Assembly: GCA_947375085.1 (NCBI GenBank) | Contig: CANCEQ010000202.1 | Span: 1-5,752, forward strand | Source: Flavobacteriales bacterium | GTDB lineage: Bacteria; Bacteroidota; Bacteroidia; Flavobacteriales; Crocinitomicaceae | DNA: 5,752 nucleotides | Direction: 5' to 3' | Shown here: piece by piece, positions 1 to 4,868 of the stretch | How the letters are laid out: each line of letters opens with the position of its first letter | Numbering within the stretch: the first letter of the stretch is position 1 | The notes under the pieces: generated by a model | What the model saw: the letters and a program-made list of their open reading frames with translations, nothing else | Told to the model about the DNA's origin: nothing | Databases searched by the model: none | Translations under genes and position numbers: made by a program

Positions 1-767
1 AAATTACTTAATTGGACTTTGTTTCCATTTCCATAATAATTGAGATTACCATTTAAATCTTCATAAACAATAAAGCCTCTCCCCGCTTTATATTTCCCCA
101 TGTAAAAGGATTCAACATCTAAAAATTCACCTTTATCAAAAATTGCAAATGTTCGATTAATAGGGTCGTTAAATGTCATTATATCTGTCCCTCCTTGAAA
201 TGTAACAGATCCATTCCAAACTCCTAAGTCATAAATTTGTCCATTCCAAAAAATCTTGTAAAAATTACCATTATCTCTAAAAGCAACAATGTTTTCACCA
301 ATAAATTCTGGCATGTAAATCGAATCAACAACTGTGTAAAGTGGGTAAATATTTCCTTTCCAATAGGCGTTTACAGAATTGTAACGTGTATCATCATAGA
401 CAATTAAACTATCTCTAACTTCATAATTTCTACCGTTATAGGTGAGAGTTCGCATTTTTCCAGCATCCCACATATTAACAGTATTCATGACTTTCCAAGC
501 CAATAAATGATCAGAAACTTTATATTCTAAATTAAGATTTGTAATGTCTTTTGGTGTTGTCCCATCAAAAACCCGGAGATTTCCTTTATTATCAATATAA
601 GCAACAAATTCATCTCCTCCTTTGTAATCAATGATTTTTTGAAACTCCACAACTCTAAAATTATCGTCTTGAAAACTTCTGAAATAGTTATTGAAATCTA
701 CAAAAGGAATTACATTTTGAGTAAAACTTAAAAACGGCAAGAATAGAAATACCAATAATTTATACAT
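1..767 (-). CDS. Secreted repeat protein, function unknown (3' end beyond window)
   Basis: An open frame of 255 codons begins with ATG at 765-767 and continues past the left edge with no stop. The first 16-17 residues (MYKLLVFLFLPFLSFTQN) form a lysine-plus-hydrophobic signal peptide. Cleavage is likely just before Gln17, a common flavobacterial pattern, so the product should be exported. The rest reads as a beta-rich repeat protein: units start near residues 51, 85, 119, 157, 193 and 229. Each has a hydrophobic strand (for example FVAY, LLAW, LIVY, IVAF, IMTF, FIVY), then often an acidic/Asn/Gly turn, then an aromatic strand and a small turn before a hydrophobic residue. This resembles propeller-like or other beta-repeat proteins, but I cannot name the family. 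No enzyme motif is visible. A C-terminal sorting domain or more repeats could lie outside the window. The gene is 98 bases downstream of the SET-YchJ gene and has a TAnnTTTG-like box just before its start. The frame and secretion are well supported; the function is unknown. Confidence 0.8.
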   Translation of the reverse strand, partial: MYKLLVFLFLPFLSFTQNVIPFVDFNNYFRSFQDDNFRVVEFQKIIDYKGGDEFVAYIDNKGNLRVFDGTTPKDITNLNLEYKVSDHLLAWKVMNTVNMWDAGKMRTLTYNGRNYEVRDSLIVYDDTRYNSVNAYWKGNIYPLYTVVDSIYMPEFIGENIVAFRDNGNFYKIFWNGQIYDLGVWNGSVTFQGGTDIMTFNDPINRTFAIFDKGEFLDVESFYMGKYKAGRGFIVYEDLNGNLNYYGNGNKVQLSN

Positions 768-771
768 AACT

Positions 772-779
772 CAAATGTA
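772..779 (-). promoter_or_regulatory. Putative Bacteroidota -7 promoter box of the secreted repeat protein
   Basis: On the minus strand these bases read TACATTTG, an exact match to the Bacteroidota sigma-A -7 consensus TAnnTTTG. It ends only 4 bases before the ATG at 767, so transcription from it would give an almost leaderless mRNA. No TTG lies at the usual 17-23 base spacing upstream; the nearest is about 14 bases away. It may therefore be a chance match in AT-rich DNA. Confidence 0.35.
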
Positions 780-803
780 AACAAAATTTAGACCAATTAA
801 AAT

Positions 804-835
804 GATTTAGATTGAGAATAAGTTTGAGTTTGAGG
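804..835 (-). repeat. Intergenic TTGAG-rich dispersed repeat, copy 1
   Basis: Read on the plus strand, this is a run of degenerate 5-6 base units (AGATTGAGA, TAAG, TTTGAG, TTTGAG). It aligns with 4731-4762, with one single-base gap and three substitutions over about 32 bases. Both copies share the motif CTTTT(TT)AACAT just to their right (839-848 here, 4781-4792 in the other). Read on the minus strand it becomes a CTCAAnCTCAA-type repeat ending 36 bases before the start codon of the secreted protein. It lies between the stop of the SET-YchJ gene and that start. Its role is unknown; a dispersed intergenic repeat or an upstream regulatory element are both possible. Confidence 0.6.
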
Positions 836-865
836 ATTCTTTTAACATTAATCGAAACCTACATC

Positions 866-1684
866 TTATTCAAATTCCCCTTTTGAGTAATACCAACTTC
901 CATTTTCAAAAACGAAAGTTGATTTCTCGTGATGAATTTGTTGTTGATTTGAATCATCTAAAAAATAAGCTTTGAATTCAACTGTATTATCTGTAGCATT
1001 CAGTATTTCAAGCTTTTGCCAACGATTTTCTTTCGACCACTGTTCAATATCTTTATAAGATTGGTCTTTTCGAAGTGTTTTATAAGTCGTATCTATTAAA
1101 TATTGAATTGCTGAAACAGCATAAGCTGAATAACGTGATCGCATTAATTCTTCAGCTGTTTTTGCTTTTACCTTCCCTTCAATTTTCGATTGACAACAAT
1201 CTGAAAATAAATCTGTTGAACCACAAGGACAAAATCCAGCTTTTCTTGAAATAAAACTCGATAATCTATTTTTTTTCAATGTCTCAATATTGATTTTAGA
1301 AGCTCCTTCAATCCTACCTAAACAATTATCAGAATTACAAAAACAATCAAAAGGTTGAACCATTTTCCATTCTGTGGATGGGTAGAAAAATGTCAACTCC
1401 TCTCCTATTTGAATATCTTTTAATGCAACTAAATTCATTGAATCTACATCAAAGAATGCATTCGGATTACAACTATGATTAATATATTGTAAATATTCAG
1501 GACGTAAAATAACATGCTCATTTTCTGACACTTGAACAGTTAAATAGGTAATCTCTTTTCCACGAATACTTTCTGAAAAAGAACTTAAAACATCTCCTTT
1601 CTTAAACGCTTTTTTTGAGCGCAATAACTGCTGATTTAAATCTTCAATTTGATTTATTTCAGCAAAATCAGTCGTATAGTTCAT
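866..1684 (-). CDS. SET-domain protein methyltransferase fused to a YchJ-like (SEC-C/NTF2-like) module
   Basis: A 272-residue frame (ATG 1684, TAA 866-868) with two recognisable halves. Residues about 20-128 are SET-like: the substrate/cofactor-site motif NHSCNPN at 69-75, GEELTFFY at 94-101 with Tyr101 in the place of the catalytic tyrosine, then PSTEW and a post-SET cluster Cys114-x-Cys116-x4-Cys121-LGRI. With Cys72 these cysteines can form the usual zinc site. SET enzymes transfer methyl from S-adenosylmethionine to lysine; the target here is unknown. The N-terminal GxG cofactor loop is not evident (LLRSKKAFKKGD instead). Residues about 150-272 match the YchJ/UPF0225 family: a SEC-C zinc motif (CPCG at 152-155, CC at 163-164), MRSRYSAY at 181-188, the Trp222 region, VEFKA at 235-239, HEKSTF at 252-257 and NGSWYY at 261-266. 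No methionine occurs between residues 109 and 180, so the second half cannot easily start on its own: this is a real fusion in this sequence. Probably cytoplasmic. Domain calls are strong; the joint function is unknown. Confidence 0.88.
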   Translation of the reverse strand: MNYTTDFAEINQIEDLNQQLLRSKKAFKKGDVLSSFSESIRGKEITYLTVQVSENEHVILRPEYLQYINHSCNPNAFFDVDSMNLVALKDIQIGEELTFFYPSTEWKMVQPFDCFCNSDNCLGRIEGASKINIETLKKNRLSSFISRKAGFCPCGSTDLFSDCCQSKIEGKVKAKTAEELMRSRYSAYAVSAIQYLIDTTYKTLRKDQSYKDIEQWSKENRWQKLEILNATDNTVEFKAYFLDDSNQQQIHHEKSTFVFENGSWYYSKGEFE

Positions 1685-1759
1685 TTTATATTTACTTAAA
1701 GCTTATTTATTTCAATTTGAATAATTCCAAATTCAATTAATAACTCAATAAATTAGCAA

Positions 1760-2836
1760 TTATTGTCCCTTCTTTTTTAATTCTTTCGCTAACCAATTTT
1801 GAAAAATAGTTGCGTTTTGTGTATGTTCAGAACCAGAAACAGCAAAGTTGTGTTTTCCTGTATAGTCAGGCTTTGCACACATGTAAATATAATCTACATC
1901 AGCTCTATTCAAACAAGCATCAACAACTGCAGTAGATGGAATATAAATTGGACCTGGAGGTAATCCATTGATTTTATATGTGTTATAAGGACAATCAATT
2001 TCTCTATGAACCGCTAATAAACGTTGAACTCCGTCTAATTCTTCTCCCCAACAAAATTTAAAAGTTGGATCTGATTGCATTTTAATTCCTTGATTGATTC
2101 TATTTAAATACAAACCTGCGATAATTGGCCACTCTTCTGGATTTTGAGATTGTTCAGAATAAACAATACTTGCTAATGTTACTACTTGTGAAGGAGATTT
2201 TAAACCGATTTTTTCAATTTTAGCTGTTCTTTCTGGTGTCCAAAAGTTTTTAAACTCCGAAGCCATTCTTGTTACAAACTGTTCTTCGTCTGTATCATAA
2301 TACATTTTATACGTATTCGGTAAAAATAAAGCCGGAATTTGCTCAATTGTAAAACCGTATTTCTCCAAAGTCGCTCCATTTTCAATATAAGAAACCAATT
2401 TTGTACTATCCACCAATAAACAATGTGATACTTTACCTGCTAATTGATAAATATCTTTACAATTATTGAAAGTTACGTCTACTTCAACTTCCGCATTTCC
2501 GTTGCCGTTTCCATTTAAAGTAAAACCATTTAATAAATTACGGTAGGAAGTACCTTCTTCTATTAAATATTTACCTGAAGCTAATTTGTTTGCATCCAAT
2601 CCTTTGTATTCAGCTACAGCTAATAATGCTTCTTTATCATCGATTAAATGCTCGCTTTCTAATTTATCGGCTAATCCTTTAGCTCCCAACTTTGAATCGA
2701 AGAAAAATTCTTGACTTTTTTCATTCAATGTTGATTTTCTTCCATCTAAAAACAAACCAATTTTATCATACGTTAAAGCAATTCCAACTACTCCTACAAC
2801 GCTAGCTCCAATTATTATTTTTTTTAAATTACTCAT
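1760..2836 (-). CDS. mltG: Endolytic murein transglycosylase MltG
   Basis: 358 residues, about the family's usual length. MltG is an inner-membrane enzyme that cuts growing glycan strands near the membrane, leaving 1,6-anhydro-MurNAc ends, and so limits strand length. Residues 5-23 form a single N-terminal membrane anchor after a short Lys-containing start. A LysM-like N-terminal subdomain follows (about 43-105). The YceG catalytic domain shows FLPNTYKMY (171-179), LASIVYSEQ (221-229) with Glu228 as the likely catalytic glutamate, AGLYLNRI (240-247), MQSDPTF (253-259), YNTYKINGLPPGPI (284-297) and a C-terminal HNFAVSGSEH (329-338). The residues around the catalytic Glu (Y-S-E-Q) differ from the common E-K-E-T. 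Residues 108-114 form a small Asn-Gly tract between the LysM-like region and the catalytic half. The start is fixed by the anchor. Its neighbours dapF and the GNAT gene make the same grouping I recall from other flavobacteria. Identity is very secure. Confidence 0.96.
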   Translation of the reverse strand: MSNLKKIIIGASVVGVVGIALTYDKIGLFLDGRKSTLNEKSQEFFFDSKLGAKGLADKLESEHLIDDKEALLAVAEYKGLDANKLASGKYLIEEGTSYRNLLNGFTLNGNGNGNAEVEVDVTFNNCKDIYQLAGKVSHCLLVDSTKLVSYIENGATLEKYGFTIEQIPALFLPNTYKMYYDTDEEQFVTRMASEFKNFWTPERTAKIEKIGLKSPSQVVTLASIVYSEQSQNPEEWPIIAGLYLNRINQGIKMQSDPTFKFCWGEELDGVQRLLAVHREIDCPYNTYKINGLPPGPIYIPSTAVVDACLNRADVDYIYMCAKPDYTGKHNFAVSGSEHTQNATIFQNWLAKELKKKGQ

Positions 2837-2865
2837 TATTAATTATTTATTTTATTTTAAATTCA

Positions 2866-2883
2866 GGGTGATTACGATCACCC
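2866..2883 (-). terminator. Short GC-containing hairpin between the acetyltransferase and mltG
   Basis: A perfect 7-bp inverted repeat (GGGTGAT at 2866-2872, ATCACCC at 2877-2883) with a 4-base loop, two bases beyond the acetyltransferase stop. It is the most GC-rich patch in the intergenic space. On the minus-strand transcript it is followed by an A/U-rich stretch without a proper U-run, so it is a weak terminator at best. Partial attenuation, mRNA 3'-end protection or processing ahead of mltG are equally plausible. Confidence 0.4.
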
Positions 2884-2884
2884 C

Positions 2885-3400
2885 CTACAATATTGTTTGA
2901 AACAATATTTCGTCTATTCTATTTCCTTTTTCTAAATACCAATCTTGGCGTACTCCTATTTTTTCGAAACCACATTTCTCAAACAAACGTATACTACTTG
3001 GATTGTCTGCGTGAATTGAACAATGTAATGAATGAAAACACAATACTTTACTAGCATATTCTTTTAATAGCTCAACAGATTCTGCTGCATACCCATTAGA
3101 ACGTTGCTCTACTTCACCAATTAAAACTCCAACACCTGCTCTTAAATGTTTGAAATTTGCATCAAATAAGTCAATCAATCCAATTGGGTCGTCCGTTTTA
3201 TTTACACAAATCATAAATCGTAATTGTCCCGTTGAACGTATATTGTGCGCGTGGTCAATTAAATATAAAATATCTTGCATTGAAAAAGGCACCTCTGTAT
3301 CAGAAACTTTCCAGTGAGCTGGATTATTTTCCCACAATAAAATTTTTGTAGCGTCAGATGGCTCAACAAGTCTTAAATATACATTTGGTCCTCTAAACAT
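2885..3400 (-). CDS. GNAT-family N-acetyltransferase (RimJ/RimL/SpeG-like)
   Basis: 171 residues, typical for a single GNAT domain, ending in TAG. GNAT enzymes move an acetyl group from acetyl-CoA to an amine. The N-terminus YLRLVEPSDATKIL (8-21) and WENNPAHW (23-30) fit the RimJ/RimL/SpeG branch. The acetyl-CoA pyrophosphate loop is QRSNGYA (99-105), followed by the alpha-3 helix AAESVELLKEYA. NPSSIRLFEKCGF (133-145) is the usual late motif with Asn133 and the LFEKxGF segment, and GVRQDWYLEKGNRIDEILF (149-167) is the normal C-terminal strand region. Family members acetylate ribosomal protein N-termini, polyamines or small molecules; the substrate here cannot be told. It starts 15 bases after the unknown 164-residue gene and ends 48 bases before mltG, so it is probably co-transcribed with both. 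Its position between dapF and mltG hints at envelope or amino-acid chemistry, by inference only. Confidence 0.9.
   Translation of the reverse strand: MFRGPNVYLRLVEPSDATKILLWENNPAHWKVSDTEVPFSMQDILYLIDHAHNIRSTGQLRFMICVNKTDDPIGLIDLFDANFKHLRAGVGVLIGEVEQRSNGYAAESVELLKEYASKVLCFHSLHCSIHADNPSSIRLFEKCGFEKIGVRQDWYLEKGNRIDEILFQTIL
2889..2909. repeat. 21-base interrupted palindrome at the 3' end of the acetyltransferase gene
   Basis: AATATTGTTT (2889-2898) and AAACAATATT (2900-2909) are perfect 10-base reverse complements around one central base. The palindrome overlaps the last codons of the acetyltransferase (ILFQTIL), 5 bases from the GC hairpin at 2866-2883. As RNA it would fold as about 8 pairs with a 5-base loop; as DNA it has the shape of a dimeric-protein operator. 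The tandem hairpins would lie together at the GNAT/mltG junction. Confidence 0.5.
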
Positions 3401-3415
3401 TTCTTTGACAAAGTT

Positions 3416-3910
3416 TTATTTTAACGCTTTTAAACGTGCCTCAATTTCTTCTTTTCCATATAAAGGAATCCCTCCGAAATCAGAAATCAAATTTAATCCA
3501 AAAACTTTCCCGATTTGATTCTTCTCTTTAAAAGAATTCAACAAATCTGCTAACATATGCACATTTTGATTTGAATCGAAAATTTCAGCTATTGGTGTTA
3601 AACAAGAAAATTTATAGGCTTCAGCATTGGAATACTTCGAAAAAACATCCATAATACGCGACTTAACTACCTCACTTTGAACCTCAACAAATAAAGTACA
3701 TATTCCTTTTCGGTTAATAATTTTTACAATTTCGTTAACAGGAATAGAAGTATCCTTTCCTTTCACTTTCAAACTAAAATAGAACCCATCAATTAAAATT
3801 CCGATATGTGGTGGGATTTTATTTGCATGCCAAATACATAAATAACAACCTTTATTTAAAGTTGATTCATTATTTAACATATTGATAGTATCAAACTGAA
3901 AACTATACAT
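3416..3910 (-). CDS. Unassigned 164-residue protein of the dapF-mltG unit
   Basis: ATG at 3910, TAA at 3416-3418. I do not recognise a named family. There is no signal peptide or membrane segment, so it is probably cytoplasmic. Residues 21-48 look the most constrained: a C22-x2-C25-x-W27-H28 cluster, then IPPHIGILIDG (32-42) and FYFSLKVKG (43-51). The PHIGI...DG pattern resembles the His strand of NlpC/P60- or papain-like cysteine peptidase folds, with a Cys upstream, but the match is too short to call a peptidase. Residues 72-80 (TLFVEVQSE) and 103-112 look like alternating strand/helix segments, and 135-142 (KVFGLNLI) a further strand. The C-terminus is a charged helix (GKEEIEARLKALK). It overlaps the dapF stop by 8 bases (ATGTATAG), with a GGAGAG purine run 4 bases upstream of the ATG, so translation is likely coupled to dapF. 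The acetyltransferase follows 15 bases later. The gene is surely real; the function is unknown. Confidence 0.82.
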   Translation of the reverse strand: MYSFQFDTINMLNNESTLNKGCYLCIWHANKIPPHIGILIDGFYFSLKVKGKDTSIPVNEIVKIINRKGICTLFVEVQSEVVKSRIMDVFSKYSNAEAYKFSCLTPIAEIFDSNQNVHMLADLLNSFKEKNQIGKVFGLNLISDFGGIPLYGKEEIEARLKALK

Positions 3911-4685
3911 TTATCTCTCCTGAAAAAACAAATTCACCTGGACCAATCAAATGAATATTATGAAATTCTCCTAACTTTTCTTGATTAAAAGATACCGATA
4001 GATTTCCGCCTTTCACCTTTACAGAAACTTTGTGTTCTCCAATCAATTTAGTTTGATATGCAAATGCTAAAACACAAGCTGTTACACCAGTACCACATGA
4101 AAGAGTTTCATCTTCCACTCCTCTTTCATACGTATTGACAATCAAATTGTTAGAGTCAATTATTTCAACTAAATTGACATTAATTCCGTCTTTTTTGAAT
4201 TCGTCAGAGTAACGTATTTCTTTTCCAAATTGAACGATATCTAGATCATTGACAGCATTGATAAAACGAATATAATGAGGTGAACCAGTGTGAATTACAA
4301 AATCATTTTCAATTTTTCTAACTTCAGTGACATTTCCCATCTCCAAAGATATAACATCTTTATTTTTAGAAGCTTTATGCATCCCATCTATCCCTAAAAA
4401 TGAAGTGTCTGAAACATTTACACCTAAAGTTTCAGCAAATGCAACTGAACACCTAGCTCCATTACCACAAAAACTTTTGGAGCCATCTGAATTGAAATAC
4501 TCAACTTCAAAATCGCTTGAATTATGCGAATTAATTTTAATTAAACCGTCTGAACCAACACCAAATCTTCTATCACAAATTAGTTGAATTTGAGGAATTG
4601 TTAAAGAATCATACTGTCCTTTTAGATTATCCAACATCACAAAATCATTGCCTGTTCCTTGATATTTGGAGAAAGAAATTTTCAT
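3903..4685 (-). CDS. dapF: Diaminopimelate epimerase
   Basis: 260 residues, full length for the family. DapF is a cofactor-independent cytoplasmic racemase converting LL-2,6-diaminopimelate to the meso form, the last step before lysine and the DAP residue of peptidoglycan. Signature blocks are all present: MKISFSKYQGTGNDF at the start (Asn13), DRRFGVGSDGL (38-48), FNSDGSKSFCGNGARC (64-79) with catalytic Cys73, TGSPHYI (133-139), GINVNLVE (167-174), YERGVEDETLSCGTG (186-200) with the second catalytic Cys197, VKGGNL (224-229) and the closing LIGPGEFVFSGEI (246-258). The start is fixed because the conserved N-terminal strand begins at this Met. It is first in the minus-strand unit, transcribed away from the HtrA gene, and its last 8 bases overlap the next gene. 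No odd substitutions are visible. Confidence 0.97.
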   Translation of the reverse strand: MKISFSKYQGTGNDFVMLDNLKGQYDSLTIPQIQLICDRRFGVGSDGLIKINSHNSSDFEVEYFNSDGSKSFCGNGARCSVAFAETLGVNVSDTSFLGIDGMHKASKNKDVISLEMGNVTEVRKIENDFVIHTGSPHYIRFINAVNDLDIVQFGKEIRYSDEFKKDGINVNLVEIIDSNNLIVNTYERGVEDETLSCGTGVTACVLAFAYQTKLIGEHKVSVKVKGGNLSVSFNQEKLGEFHNIHLIGPGEFVFSGEINV

Positions 4686-4709
4686 TTTATGTTTTGATTA
4701 AATGTATCA

Positions 4710-4717
4710 CAAAAGTA
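4710..4717 (-). promoter_or_regulatory. Putative -7 promoter box for dapF
   Basis: On the minus strand this reads TACTTTTG, an exact match to TAnnTTTG, ending 24 bases before the dapF ATG. That leaves a short normal leader. The expected -33 region (17-23 bases further upstream) has no TTG and instead falls in the flank and edge of the TTGAGA repeat at 4731-4763. This is the best dapF promoter candidate in the divergent intergenic region, but it is a single short motif. Confidence 0.4.
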
Positions 4718-4730
4718 TTTAATTTATTTT

Positions 4731-4763
4731 GATTTGAGATTGAGATTAAGATTGAGGTTGAGA
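4731..4763 (-). repeat. Intergenic TTGAGA tandem repeat, dispersed-repeat copy 2
   Basis: Five adjacent 6-base units on the plus strand: TTGAGA (4734), TTGAGA (4740), TTAAGA (4746), TTGAGG (4752), TTGAGA (4758). The array plus its left flank aligns with 804-835 with one gap and three substitutions, and shares the trailing CTTTTTTAACAT at 4781-4792. Read on the minus strand it ends 45 bases before the dapF start, the same orientation and nearly the same distance as copy 1 before the secreted-protein gene. The unit-level degeneracy suggests an old slippage array or a dispersed intergenic element. Confidence 0.65.
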
Positions 4764-4787
4764 TGTAGCACAACCTTAACCTTTTTT
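4752..4787 (+). terminator. Hairpin with T-run in the dapF/htrA intergenic region
   Basis: TTGAGGTTG (4752-4760) can pair with CAACCTTAA (4771-4779): nine positions, one of them a G-T wobble, with a 10-base loop. After two C's a run of six T's follows (4782-4787). On the plus strand this looks like a weak intrinsic terminator. It lies before the HtrA promoter candidate, so it would act only on transcripts entering antisense from dapF. The stem uses repeat DNA, so the pairing could be incidental. Confidence 0.3.
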
Positions 4788-4824
4788 AACATCCAATCTG
4801 TACCAAATCAATATCTTCTTTCGT

Positions 4825-4832
4825 TATCTTCG
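4825..4832 (+). promoter_or_regulatory. Putative -7 promoter box for the HtrA-type protease
   Basis: TATCTTCG differs from TAnnTTTG at one base, within TTATCTTCGCA, a context I recall as common at flavobacterial promoters. It lies 36 bases before the ATG at 4869, leaving about 30 bases of leader. No clear TTG is found at the -33 position. There is no Shine-Dalgarno sequence before the start, which is normal in Bacteroidota. Confidence 0.4.
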
Positions 4833-4868
4833 CAAATGGAATAATAAACTAACTGTAAAATAATAATT

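Noticed and set aside
866..1684. Possibility that the SET and YchJ halves are two genes joined by a sequencing error
   Set aside because: The frame is continuous, with no methionine or alternative start signal near the junction and normal linker residues. Read-level data cannot be checked here, so it stays only a caveat.
1715..1734. Inverted repeat AATTTG / CAAATT between the SET-YchJ gene and mltG
   Set aside because: A 6-bp AT-only stem with an 8-base loop is expected by chance in DNA this AT-rich, and there is no T-run or GC stem to make a terminator.
3403..3413. 11-base palindrome CTTTG-A-CAAAG in the gap before the acetyltransferase start
   Set aside because: It is too short to form a stable hairpin and is not repeated elsewhere in the window; chance is likely.
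4327..4587. 86-codon plus-strand open frame opposite dapF
   Set aside because: It is antisense to conserved dapF coding sequence; the translation has no recognisable domain, so it is a shadow frame.
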